Source: Maricaulis sp.
GTDB lineage: Bacteria > Pseudomonadota > Alphaproteobacteria > Caulobacterales > Maricaulaceae
Reading direction: 5' to 3'
Length of the DNA stretch: 64,000 bases
Assembly (NCBI RefSeq): GCF_030149235.1
Contig: NZ_JASBRW010000076.1
Coordinates: 62,001 to 126,000 of the forward strand
Under the pieces are notes generated by a model. The model worked only from the letters and a program-made list of their open reading frames with translations. It searched no databases and was not told the origin of the DNA. The position numbers and the translations under genes are program-made. Below, one piece after another: positions 26,147 to 34,218 of this stretch (positions within the stretch are counted from its first letter, which is position 1; each line of letters begins with the position of its first letter).

Positions 26147-28194
26147 GCGCTCAGGCCTCCGGTCGCTTCTTCGGGTTTGGCTATTTCGCCGCCCTTGGGG
26201 CTGATGTCGGGATTGCGGCCGGCCATCGCGGCGAGCCCGTCAATATCGAGGATGAGGCGAACCCGGCCATCGCCCAGAATTGCGGTTCCGGCGACGCCTT
26301 CGATCCGCCGATAATTCGCCTCAAGGCTCTTGATCACGACTTGCTGCTGGCCAAGGAGTTCGTCGACCACAAGCCCGACCCGCCGGCCAAACTCGGTTTC
26401 GACGATAACGGCGAGCTTGCGCAACGGTTCCGCCTGGCCATGCCGGGACAGGTTCATGGACTGGCACAAATCGATCAGCCGGATCGCTTCGCCGCGTAGG
26501 GGCATGACCGTCCCGCCATCGGGCAAGGCTCGGATGACCGAGGCGTCCGGGCAGACCGTTTCCACAATGGCCGAAAGCGGAACGACGTAACGCTCACCCG
26601 CGACGGATACGAGCATGCCGTCGAGCACCGCCAAGGTCAGGGGCAGGGCCAGAGTAAAGGTCGAGCCTTCGCCCTCGTTTGATTCAACCGTCACGCGGCC
26701 GCCGAGTTTCTGGATATTGCGGCGAACCACGTCCATTCCGACACCGCGGCCAGATACATCGCTGATCTCCGCAGCGGTCGAGAAACCCGGCATGAAGATG
26801 AGCGCTTCAATCTCTTCCTTGTTGAGCTCCGCATCCGCATCGACGAGGCCGTTTTCGACCGCCTTGTTGAAGACTTTTTCCGGGTTGAGCCCGCGCCCGT
26901 CATCGCTGACACGGATCAGGATGCGACCATTGCGGTGCTCGGCCGACAGACGCACGACACCCTGCTCCGGCTTGCCGGCTGCCTGGCGCTCCTCCGGCGT
27001 TTCCAACCCATGATCCATACAGTTCCGGATCATATGGGTGAGCGGGTCGCTGAGCTCTTCGATAATGGTCTTGTCGACTTCGGTCGCCTCGCCATCGAGC
27101 TCAAGACGTACGGACTTGCCCAGCTTGCGGGAGAGGTCGCGAACAATGCGCGGGAAGCGCTGAAACAGCGCTTTGAGCGGTTGCATCCGGACCGCCATTA
27201 CACCTTCCTGCAACTGCCGCGTCCGCATGGTCAGGTCTTCAAGCGCCTGCAATTGTTTGACGTGCCGGATATCCACCAGCTCGGACAGGCTATCGAGCGC
27301 CATGGCCTGGGCGATCACCAGCTCACCGACCATGTCGACCAGCTGATCAACGCGTTCCAGCTCGACACGGATAGAGGTCGACTGGACTCCGGCCGGGCCG
27401 GAGTTTTCCGCTTTTGCGACGGGCTTGGCGTCTGGCGCTTCGACCTCGGGCTCGACAACCACTTCGGCGGGTGAGGCTGCGACCGAGCTCAGTGGCTCGA
27501 TGGTCAGATCACAATCCCCATCGACAAATTCGAAGACTTCCTCGACGGCGGCACGATCCGGCACGCCGCGCACTTCGATCTGCCAGGAGACATACCCTTC
27601 ATCGGGCTGCATCTTGGCCAGATCCGGCAATTTGGTGAGATCCGCGACAACCGACAATTCACCCAGCGCCACCAGCGCATGAAACAGGAGTTGCGGCTCG
27701 TTGGCGGTCTCATACATCGCCCGGTGAGGACGGAAGTCGATACGGAAATCGCCCGCTCCGCCCTTGTCACACACATTTTCGACGTCGGCCGCAACGGCGT
27801 CAACTGATCCTCCGGCCAGCATGGCTTGGAGACGCCCAAGGGCCTCGTCTTCAAGGCCTGCTGCCGCCTCGACACCCCTGCGGGCCGCAGCAACAAGGTC
27901 CTGCAGAACGTCGCCGGCTTCAATGATAAATTCCGGATCGCCCTCAGACAGCTCCATGCGACCGGAACGAACCCGGTCCATGACGTTTTCGAGCTCATGG
28001 GCGAACTTGACCAGGCGGTCGAACTTGAACGCACCGGCGCCGGCCTTGATGGAGTGGACCGAGCGGAACATGTCATCCAGCCCGGCCGGATCGTTGCTGC
28101 CAGCCTTGAGCGTCCCGGCGACATCTTCAAACTGTTGCAGCAATTCTTCGCATTCATCGAAGAAGGTCTGCTTAAACTGTTCGAAATCGTTCAC
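26143..28194 (-). CDS. cheA: Chemotaxis histidine kinase CheA
   Basis: A 683-residue kinase. P1 (residues 1-110) carries the phosphorylated histidine in FRSVHSIKAGAGAF. A P2-like region lies around 150-240. P3 begins at SIRVELERVDQLVDMVGELVI. The P4 ATPase has MIRNCMDHGLE, SDDGRGLNP and GRGVGMDVVRRNIQ. The P5 CheW-like domain closes the protein (GERYVVPLSAIVETV). It phosphorylates CheY and CheB, and possibly the receiver-phosphatase in the same cluster. It lies 20 bp after cheY. Confidence 0.97.
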   Translation of the reverse strand: MNDFEQFKQTFFDECEELLQQFEDVAGTLKAGSNDPAGLDDMFRSVHSIKAGAGAFKFDRLVKFAHELENVMDRVRSGRMELSEGDPEFIIEAGDVLQDLVAAARRGVEAAAGLEDEALGRLQAMLAGGSVDAVAADVENVCDKGGAGDFRIDFRPHRAMYETANEPQLLFHALVALGELSVVADLTKLPDLAKMQPDEGYVSWQIEVRGVPDRAAVEEVFEFVDGDCDLTIEPLSSVAASPAEVVVEPEVEAPDAKPVAKAENSGPAGVQSTSIRVELERVDQLVDMVGELVIAQAMALDSLSELVDIRHVKQLQALEDLTMRTRQLQEGVMAVRMQPLKALFQRFPRIVRDLSRKLGKSVRLELDGEATEVDKTIIEELSDPLTHMIRNCMDHGLETPEERQAAGKPEQGVVRLSAEHRNGRILIRVSDDGRGLNPEKVFNKAVENGLVDADAELNKEEIEALIFMPGFSTAAEISDVSGRGVGMDVVRRNIQKLGGRVTVESNEGEGSTFTLALPLTLAVLDGMLVSVAGERYVVPLSAIVETVCPDASVIRALPDGGTVMPLRGEAIRLIDLCQSMNLSRHGQAEPLRKLAVIVETEFGRRVGLVVDELLGQQQVVIKSLEANYRRIEGVAGTAILGDGRVRLILDIDGLAAMAGRNPDISPKGGEIAKPEEATGGLSA

Positions 28195-28214
28195 GGGAAA
28201 GGCCTCCTGACCGC

Positions 28215-28580
28215 CTAGCGGCAGACCCGGTTCACAACCCCGATCAATTGATCGGGATCAAAGGGTTTGACGATCCATCCTGTGGCACCGGCAGCTTTGC
28301 CGGCGGCTTTCTTTGCCTGGTCAGCCTCCGTGGTGAGAATCAGGATTGGCGTGGCGCGGAATTTCGGGTCCTGGCGCAGCTTTCCGACCAGGGTAATGCC
28401 ATCCATGCGCGGCATGTTGACGTCCGAGATCACCAGATCAAAAGCGCCATCGGCTGATTTTTCGATCGCCGCGACGCCGTCCTCGGCTTCAACGACGTCA
28501 AACCCCTCCCGCTTGAGCGTGAAGGAGACCATGTCACGCATGGTCTTGGAATCATCCACGGCCAATACCCGTTTACCCAT
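28215..28580 (-). CDS. cheY: Chemotaxis response regulator CheY
   Basis: A 121-residue single receiver domain: VLAVDDSKTMRDM, phospho-acceptor ISDVNMPRMDG, TTEADQ and the lysine of WIVKPFDPDQL. It is phosphorylated by CheA and would act on the flagellar motor or serve as a phosphate sink; which one cannot be told. The start overlaps the upstream STAS gene by eight bases. Confidence 0.96.
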   Translation of the reverse strand: MGKRVLAVDDSKTMRDMVSFTLKREGFDVVEAEDGVAAIEKSADGAFDLVISDVNMPRMDGITLVGKLRQDPKFRATPILILTTEADQAKKAAGKAAGATGWIVKPFDPDQLIGVVNRVCR

Positions 28581-28875
28581 CGCTGTCTCTCCAACTCTCC
28601 AGAACGTCTTTCAGCCCGAGTATGGCCATGGCTTCAGAGATGGCCGGGCTGGGCTCACGTAAAACAAAACGGCCGCCTCGCGCGGCTTGGTCATTCGCAG
28701 CCGAAAGCAGGACCTGGATCGCAGGCGTGTCGATCAGGCTGACCTCGCGACCGCTAATCGTCAGGACCTCCACGCCTTCCCGGCGGTCGAGCAGGTCGCT
28801 GCGCAGGGCCTCTGCCGCGATCAGGTCGAGCCGGGCTGCCAGTTCCAGCGGTTCTGATTCAGCCGCGGCGACCAT
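28573..28875 (-). CDS. STAS-domain protein at the head of the chemotaxis operon
   Basis: A 100-residue STAS protein. Around the usual phosphoserine the sequence is SLIDTPAIQVLLSAAND, so the position following Asp is Thr, not Ser. That differs from the STAS antagonist further down the cluster and is typical of STAS proteins tied to chemotaxis loci. It starts with an ATGA overlap to the Hpt gene. A role in scaffolding or in binding the Hpt/CheY proteins is possible but not shown. Confidence 0.85.
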   Translation of the reverse strand: MVAAAESEPLELAARLDLIAAEALRSDLLDRREGVEVLTISGREVSLIDTPAIQVLLSAANDQAARGGRFVLREPSPAISEAMAILGLKDVLESWRDSDG

Positions 28876-29204
28876 CAGCTGGCGCCCTCGAGGGAACCGA
28901 CTGCCGTTTCAAACACCGCATCGAGATCCGCCGCGACACTGGTATCTCCGGACTCCAGCATGGCCGCGAGCCCGGACAGGCGTACCAATCCGATATTGGC
29001 TGCAGCGCCCTTCAATGCGTGTGCGGTCTGCGATGCAGCTCCGGCATCACCACGACCGGCTTCTTCCTTGTAGGCCTGATGCAGGTTTTTCAGGTCATCA
29101 ATGAATTGCCCGCGCATTTCCATGAACGCATCTGACCCCACAGCAGCGATCAGGGTGGAGACGATCTGGTCATCGAGGTCAGGCTTGGAACGCCAGTCGG
29201 ACAT
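28875..29204 (-). CDS. Hpt (histidine phosphotransfer) domain protein
   Basis: A 109-residue helical protein with HALKGAAANIGLVRLSGLAAMLE, in which the histidine is the phosphoryl site. ATG 29204 (MSDWRSKPDL) has AGGA six bases upstream; the track's TTG five codons earlier is less likely. It is the first gene of the chemosensory operon, suggesting a phosphorelay branch in addition to direct CheA-CheY transfer. Confidence 0.88.
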   Translation of the reverse strand: MSDWRSKPDLDDQIVSTLIAAVGSDAFMEMRGQFIDDLKNLHQAYKEEAGRGDAGAASQTAHALKGAAANIGLVRLSGLAAMLESGDTSVAADLDAVFETAVGSLEGAS

Positions 29205-29493
29205 GTGTTTATCCTGCAAATACTGAAACGCACCACTCAGACGTGTGGTGACAAGAGGACCTATTGTGAGTTGAAACTAAATGATTCTTCTAACCAAAAC
29301 CTAACGGCCCCAGCCTTGTTATGGGTATAGTTATTCTGTATTTTAGAAATATATTACAGATACTTAGCACATATTCCGGAAGCCGGACTCAAATCGGCTC
29401 CAGCCCCGAGTTCTCGCTATAAGTAGTTGTAAAATATAAGGCTGTTTACCATATCGCCGGTGTCGAGGCGGTCAGGCGCGCCTTCATTAGCGA

Positions 29494-29508
29494 TGCATAA
29501 AATATGCA
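29494..29508. promoter_or_regulatory. 15-bp palindrome, possible operator
   Basis: TGCATA and TATGCA arms are separated by AAA, about 30 bp downstream of the lacI stop and about 290 bp upstream of the chemosensory operon. A LacI-type protein encoded next to it could bind here, but LacI operators usually have a central CG, which is absent. Low confidence. Confidence 0.3.
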
Positions 29509-29532
29509 CACCGGTAACTTGCCCGGTGCAGT
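29509..29532 (-). terminator. Weak candidate terminator of the lacI gene
   Basis: On the minus strand CACCGG and CCGGTG form a 6-bp stem around GCAAGTTA, and the stem is followed by TGTGCATATTTT. The stem is short and the T tract interrupted, so function is uncertain. Confidence 0.3.
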
Positions 29533-29539
29533 GTGCGCC

Positions 29540-30595
29540 TTAACCGCGGTCCGGTGCGACCGGACAGGAACTGTCGCGGATGATCACTTCGCATGGCAGC
29601 AAGCGCTGGGTCTGGGCGACATCCTGATCGGGTTCAGCGTTTATCGCTGCCGTAAGCAGATCGACGGCAGCGCCGGCCATATCGGCGATGGGTTGGCGAA
29701 CCGTGGTCAGTTGCGGCCAAAGCGTCGTGGCCGTGTGTGTGTCGTCAAAACCGGCGACGCTCAACTGGCCGGGCACATCAATCCCCTTGCGAGCCGCCAC
29801 GCCGACCACGGCTGCCGCCATGTCGTCATTGGACGCGAAGATGGCCGTCGGCGGTTCGGGCATGGATAATAGCTTCTCGGCGGCTGCCAGGCCCGAGCGA
29901 TAGGTAAATCGCCCCTCTACGATCAGCGCGTCTTCAAGCTCGATCCCTGCATCTTCGAGCGCCGCGCAGAACCCGCTCATTCGCTGACGGCTGGCGCCAT
30001 GCCCGGCATCACCGGCGATGAAGCCCAAGCGCCGGTGTCCGAGATCAAGCAGGTGCCGGGTCATGCGCCGGGCGGCGTCCCGGTCATCAGTCCTCACACT
30101 AGCAAACAGGTCCGGCTCCTGCTCTGGCGCGATCCGCACACACGGTAGATCGGCGCGCTCGATCGCGCTGATAACACTGTCGAAATCACTAACCGGCGGC
30201 GCCACGATCAGACCATCGAAGTTTGAGCTGGACAACAGGCCATCGATGTCGGCGGCCCATTCCTCGTCGGTACTGCCGAAATTCTCGATCACCAGATGAT
30301 AGCCGACCTGCCGGCAGCGGTTCATCAGGCCAATCAGAAGCTCGCTGACATAGCCCGGGTTCGGGTTGTTATAGAGCAGGCCGATGAAAAGACTGCGTGC
30401 CTTGGCCAGGCTCCGCGCTGACAGATTGGGCCGGTAGTTGAGCTCGCGGATCGCCGCCTCAACCCGCTCCTGGGTGGCGGGCCGAACACGATGCCCGGAA
30501 TTGAGCACACGCGACACGGTCATCGCCGAAACACCCGCGAGGTCCGCGACATCCTTGATGGTCGCTCCAGATTGCTTGTTTGCACGCGTTCTCAT
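29540..30595 (-). CDS. LacI-family transcriptional regulator
   Basis: A 351-residue repressor-type protein. The N-terminal helix-turn-helix and hinge are TIKDVADLAGVSAMTVSRVLN and YRPNLSARSLA, followed by a periplasmic-binding-protein-like sugar domain (FIGLLYNNPNPGYVSELL, AIFASNDDMAAAVVGVAARKG, SVAGFDDTHTATTLWPQLTTVRQP). Such proteins usually sense sugars or nucleosides. No carbohydrate operon is adjacent, so the target is unknown. Confidence 0.95.
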   Translation of the reverse strand: MRTRANKQSGATIKDVADLAGVSAMTVSRVLNSGHRVRPATQERVEAAIRELNYRPNLSARSLAKARSLFIGLLYNNPNPGYVSELLIGLMNRCRQVGYHLVIENFGSTDEEWAADIDGLLSSSNFDGLIVAPPVSDFDSVISAIERADLPCVRIAPEQEPDLFASVRTDDRDAARRMTRHLLDLGHRRLGFIAGDAGHGASRQRMSGFCAALEDAGIELEDALIVEGRFTYRSGLAAAEKLLSMPEPPTAIFASNDDMAAAVVGVAARKGIDVPGQLSVAGFDDTHTATTLWPQLTTVRQPIADMAGAAVDLLTAAINAEPDQDVAQTQRLLPCEVIIRDSSCPVAPDRG

Positions 30596-30659
30596 TGCCG
30601 GCGATCGGATCAGTCCAATCGCACGCCGTCAATGTGTCTCGGACATAGGACGTGAAAAA

Positions 30660-31319
30660 TCAGAGGCCGGTGAAGACCTGGAACAGCTTCAACAGTGGGC
30701 TGTCATAGCGCAGCTTGCCGCGCGTCAGGGCCAGGCAGATGCACTCTTCGCCCTCATCGATACGAATATCATGTTCGGTATCCGGGCCAGCTTCCTCGAC
30801 ATCGCCACGGGAGTATTGCTGCTCGCCATCATGGAAACTGCCCTTGAGAACCAGAGTTAGCTCGGAGCCGTTATGCCCATGATGCGGGATGGCAACGCCC
30901 GGCTTGGCCTTCAGCAGCCAAAGCTTCTCCTGCTCGGGCCCATCCCAGAGCATGGCTTTCTGCAAGCCAGGGCCGAGAAACTCCCACTTCACGTCCCGTT
31001 CAATGCCCGTCAGGAAGCTCTTGAGCGCTTCCGGCAGGATGATCTCGCTGTCGATATCGTTGGCCGCAAGCGGAGTCGGCGCCGATGCCGGCGCATCCAT
31101 GTCAAAGATATCGTCTGCAGAAAAACTCAATTCGGTTTCGTCGCCGGCGACCATCAAGAGGGCCGCGCCGATACGCTCAAGCTCGGCCACACGCTCACTC
31201 GCGGTGCCGGACAGCTCCAGATGCGACGCAATCAGGACTTCCTCACCGACGCTATCAAGCGATCCGGCGGCATAGTCCATATACCAGGCGTCATCCATCA
31301 TTTGGCCGCGCTCGGTCAT
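30660..31319 (-). CDS. chrR: ChrR-like cupin anti-sigma factor
   Basis: A 219-residue two-domain protein starting at ATG 31319, overlapping the sigma factor stop (ATGA). The N-terminal anti-sigma domain aligns with ChrR (MDYAAGSL, LIASHLEL), and the C-terminal cupin has PHHGHNGSELTLVLKG and a later TEHD, consistent with a zinc site. From memory, ChrR of Rhodobacter sphaeroides binds a structural zinc through two His and two Cys in the N-terminal domain; here HLELSGTASE stands where a CxxC is expected, so the cysteines are missing. It would hold the adjacent ECF sigma factor inactive until singlet oxygen or a related stress occurs. Confidence 0.85.
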   Translation of the reverse strand: MTERGQMMDDAWYMDYAAGSLDSVGEEVLIASHLELSGTASERVAELERIGAALLMVAGDETELSFSADDIFDMDAPASAPTPLAANDIDSEIILPEALKSFLTGIERDVKWEFLGPGLQKAMLWDGPEQEKLWLLKAKPGVAIPHHGHNGSELTLVLKGSFHDGEQQYSRGDVEEAGPDTEHDIRIDEGEECICLALTRGKLRYDSPLLKLFQVFTGL

Positions 31320-31900
31320 TCCTGTTCTCCAATACACACGCGCAGTTTATCCATGGCCAGTCGAATCCGGGATTTGACAGTACCCAGCGGCAAGTCGAGC
31401 TGATCGGCAATATCTCGGTGCGACCGGCCCTCCTTGAACGCGAGATCCACGACAAGACGTTGATCATCGGGCAGCGTAGACAAGGCTTCAATTACAGTTG
31501 AAACGTCCTCGGCCCGCGATACGAGCGCATCCGGGGCCGGGTCATCATTGAGGTGGAAATGCGGATCGTTCTCGTCAAGTTGCTGAGCCCGCGCCGTTTT
31601 CCGGAAATAGTCGATGTGCTGGTTGCGCGCGATCGTGTAAATCCAGGTCGAGGGTGAGGCCTTCGACCGGTCATAGCTTTCCGCGCGACGCCAAATCGTC
31701 AGCATGACGTCTTGCGTCAGGTCATCCGCCTGAGCACCGGACAATCGCCGCTGGACCAGAAATGTCCGGATCCGGGGGGCGAAATGCTGGAAGATTTGGC
31801 GAAAGGCGGCGCGATCACGCTCTTGGCCAACTTGCTCCAGCAAGTCAGACAAATCAGCTGCGCTTAACGCCGTGCCTGGAAAATTGACGGTCGAAGCCAT
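31316..31900 (-). CDS. rpoE: ECF RNA polymerase sigma factor (RpoE/ECF11-like, ChrR-controlled)
   Basis: A 194-residue sigma-70 family protein. Region 2 reads DDLTQDVMLTIWRRAESYD and TWIYTIARNQHIDYFRK; region 4 has LPDDQRLVVDLAFKEGRSHRDIADQLDLPLGTVKSRIRLAMDKL. I chose ATG 31900 (MASTVNF); an upstream ATG at 31969 falls at the expected transcription start of the promoter found at 31975-32004, so it is unlikely. Pairing with a ChrR-like gene and the divergent FAD oxidase-DUF1365-cfa operon matches the singlet-oxygen response locus. It is probably autoregulated. Confidence 0.92.
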   Translation of the reverse strand: MASTVNFPGTALSAADLSDLLEQVGQERDRAAFRQIFQHFAPRIRTFLVQRRLSGAQADDLTQDVMLTIWRRAESYDRSKASPSTWIYTIARNQHIDYFRKTARAQQLDENDPHFHLNDDPAPDALVSRAEDVSTVIEALSTLPDDQRLVVDLAFKEGRSHRDIADQLDLPLGTVKSRIRLAMDKLRVCIGEQE

Positions 31901-31974
31901 CCGGCCCTTTCCGGGGTCGTCAATCGGAGCGTCTTTCCGACGCCTATCTAATTGAGCGGCAACGTACATGTTTT

Positions 31975-32004
31975 CAAATACGAATCCATCAGAGAATTGG
32001 ATCA
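31975..32004 (-). promoter_or_regulatory. ECF-type promoter of the sigma/anti-sigma operon
   Basis: On the minus strand TGATCC (32004-31999) is followed after 18 bases by TATTTG (31980-31975). The -35 element matches the sequence I recall for RpoE of Rhodobacter sphaeroides. It lies about 75 bp before the sigma factor start and mirrors the promoter on the other strand, supporting autoregulation. Confidence 0.6.
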
Positions 32005-32019
32005 TCAAAAAAACTAATG

Positions 32020-32048
32020 TGATCCGCCCTGCGTCATAACCCGTAGGA
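32020..32048 (+). promoter_or_regulatory. ECF-type promoter of the FAD oxidase-DUF1365-cfa operon
   Basis: TGATCC (32020-32025), an 18-base spacer and TAGGA (32044-32048) lie 36 bp upstream of the oxidoreductase start. As I recall them, the elements and spacing match the RpoE-ChrR regulon consensus (TGATCC-N18-TAAGA-like). Confidence 0.68.
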
Positions 32049-32083
32049 CTTCCCGGGGTTTCGGGAAACCATCGAGGATTTCT

Positions 32084-33451
32084 ATGACGCATTCGACACG
32101 GAAAAGCGTAGCCGTAATCGGCTCGGGCATATCAGGCCTGTCCGCCGCTTGGCGGCTCAGCGAAACGCATGATGTGACCGTGTTCGAGAAGGATGGGCGT
32201 CTTGGCGGACACGCCAACACCCAACACGTTCAGATCGATGGAGCCGATGTCGCGGTTGATACCGGCTTCATCGTCTACAATCCCAAGAATTATCCGAACT
32301 TCACCCCGATGCTCGAGCAGCTCGGGGTCGAGAGCGCGCAGAGCGACATGTCGTTTGCGGCATCGATTGATGATGGCGATTTCGAATACTCGTCCAATTC
32401 TCACGGCCTGTTCGCGCAGAAACGAAACCTGCTGCGTCCGCGCATGTGGATGATGATCTCGGACCTGCTACGCCTCTATCGCGCTGCGCAGGACGGATCA
32501 CTGACCAAGGATCCGCGCTCGCTGGACGAGTTCCTGCGCGAGGAGGGGTATTCCGACATCTTCCGCAATGATCACATCCTGCCGATGTGCGCCGCGATCT
32601 GGTCGTCGCCCGCCGTGCAGATGAAGCAATACCCGGCGCGGACCTTTTTTGAATTCTTCCGCAATCATGGGCTGGTGCAGCTGCGCGACCGTCCCATGTG
32701 GCGCACGGTCCGCGGCGGTAGCCAGAATTACGTCAAACCGCTCAGCGAGGCGATCAAGGGCGAAATTCATTGCGAAGCCGATATCCAACGCATTGACCGG
32801 ACGGTCGATGGCGTACTGGTCTACCTGGCCGGTGAGGAGCCAATGCGGTTCGATGAAGTCGTTCTCGCTTGTCATAGCGACCAGGCGCTCGCCCTGCTCT
32901 CCGACGCTGACGGGCAGGAACGCGAGATCCTCGGCTCCATCGCCTACAAGCCGAATACGGCCGTGCTGCACACCGATACTCGCCTGATGCCGAAACGCCG
33001 CGGTGCCTGGGCCAGCTGGAATTATATCGAGACGCGCGGCGGCGCCGGTCAGAGCGAAATCAGCCTGACCTATTGGATGAACGCGCTGCAGCCGCTCAAT
33101 ACCGAAAAACCGGTCCTGGTCACGCTCAACCCGGACCGCGCACCAGCTCCTGAAACCGTGCTTAAAACTGAGACATACGCCCACCCGGTATTTGATGAAG
33201 CCGCGATTGTCGCACAGCACCGTATGCCGGAGATCCAGGGACGAGGCGGTATCTGGTATTGCGGCGCCTGGATGGGCTCCGGTTTTCATGAAGATGGGCT
33301 CCAGGCCGGCCTCGCTGTTGCCGAGGCGCTTGGCGCACCGATCCGCCCGTGGGGACTGGCCGGCAGCACCTCGCGCATCCCCTGGCCCAACCATGTCGGG
33401 AACAAGCCGGTCTTCGAGCGCCCGCAAACCCTCGGTGTGGCCGCGCAATGA
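32084..33451 (+). CDS. FAD-dependent amine-oxidase-like protein (COG2907)
   Basis: A 455-residue flavoprotein. The N-terminal SVAVIGSGISGLSAAWRLSE binds FAD, followed by VFEKDGRLGGHANTQ and VDTGFIVYNPKNYPNF. GIWYCGAWMGSGFHEDGLQAG near the end is the second flavin contact. The family occurs next to DUF1365 and cyclopropane synthase genes and in ChrR-type regulons. The reaction is unknown; involvement in modifying membrane fatty acids is inferred from context. It overlaps the DUF1365 gene by ATGA. Confidence 0.92.
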   Translation: MTHSTRKSVAVIGSGISGLSAAWRLSETHDVTVFEKDGRLGGHANTQHVQIDGADVAVDTGFIVYNPKNYPNFTPMLEQLGVESAQSDMSFAASIDDGDFEYSSNSHGLFAQKRNLLRPRMWMMISDLLRLYRAAQDGSLTKDPRSLDEFLREEGYSDIFRNDHILPMCAAIWSSPAVQMKQYPARTFFEFFRNHGLVQLRDRPMWRTVRGGSQNYVKPLSEAIKGEIHCEADIQRIDRTVDGVLVYLAGEEPMRFDEVVLACHSDQALALLSDADGQEREILGSIAYKPNTAVLHTDTRLMPKRRGAWASWNYIETRGGAGQSEISLTYWMNALQPLNTEKPVLVTLNPDRAPAPETVLKTETYAHPVFDEAAIVAQHRMPEIQGRGGIWYCGAWMGSGFHEDGLQAGLAVAEALGAPIRPWGLAGSTSRIPWPNHVGNKPVFERPQTLGVAAQ

Positions 33452-34218
33452 AGCCGCTTCCGGCTTCCATATATACCGGCGAAGTCGGGCACACACGGCT
33501 ACGCCCGCGTCATCATGCCTTGCGCTACAAAATGTACTCAATCCTGGTCGATATCGACGGCCCGAGCGCACAACCCAAGGCCGGGCCACTTTTTTCGATC
33601 GGCGCCTTTAACGCCATCAGCTTTACCACCCGTGACCATGGCCGCGGTGACGCGGATTTGCGGGTATGGGTTGAGGAGAAGCTGGCAGCCGCAGGGGTGG
33701 AACAATCCCTCGGGCGCATACAGCTGCTCACCGCCCCGCGCACATTCGGCCTCAACTTCAATCCGCTGTCCGTCTACTTCTGCCATGACGTTCGGGATCA
33801 CCTCGTCGGCATGATCTTCGAGGTCAATAATTTTCATTCCGGACGCTGCGCCTATGCCTTTGCCGTGGATGACCCGAAAGCACGCACCCTGCGTTTTTCC
33901 TGTCCGAAGGAATTCTTCGTGTCGCCCTTCAACCCGGTGGATGGGGAGTACAGCTTCCGCCTCGACCGGGATGAAAACCGCTACCGGCTTGGCATCCAAC
34001 TCGTCCGAAATGGGACGATCGAAATGAGCGCGGTGCATTGTGCCGAACGCCAACCGCTCAACGCCAGAACAGTTCTGACCACAAAATTTCAACACCCTTT
34101 CAATACCTTGTCGATTGTTGGTGCAATCCTGATCGAAGCGCTAAAATTGCGCCTGAAAGGACTTGCCACCCACGCCCCCCGGCGCGGAACAATCGATACA
34201 CAATCCCGGAGCCTGTAA
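33448..34218 (+). CDS. DUF1365 protein
   Basis: A 256-residue protein starting at ATG 33448, overlapping the preceding stop. Family features are IYTGEVGHTRLRPRHHALRYKMY at the N-terminus, TAPRTFGLNFNPLSVYFCHD, EVNNFHSGRCAYAF and CPKEFFVSPFNPVDGEYSF. DUF1365 (COG3496) has no established activity but is regularly encoded between this flavoprotein and cyclopropane synthase, as here. It shares one base with the cfa start (TAATG). Confidence 0.93.
   Translation: MKPLPASIYTGEVGHTRLRPRHHALRYKMYSILVDIDGPSAQPKAGPLFSIGAFNAISFTTRDHGRGDADLRVWVEEKLAAAGVEQSLGRIQLLTAPRTFGLNFNPLSVYFCHDVRDHLVGMIFEVNNFHSGRCAYAFAVDDPKARTLRFSCPKEFFVSPFNPVDGEYSFRLDRDENRYRLGIQLVRNGTIEMSAVHCAERQPLNARTVLTTKFQHPFNTLSIVGAILIEALKLRLKGLATHAPRRGTIDTQSRSL

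Larger units (their letters stand above)
29205..29539. other. Intergenic region ahead of the chemosensory operon
   Basis: About 335 bp, clearly more AT-rich than the flanking genes, between the LacI gene and the first gene of the chemosensory operon (both on the minus strand). It must hold the operon promoter, but I could not assign -35/-10 boxes with confidence. Visible elements are the hairpin CACCAC-N8-GTGGTG at 29231-29250, just before the Hpt start, and the palindrome TGCATA-AAA-TATGCA at 29494-29508. Confidence 0.7.

Noticed and set aside
32498-33589. 363-codon minus-strand ORF opposite the FAD oxidase
   Set aside because: No recognisable domain and lies fully inside a gene with clear flavin motifs.
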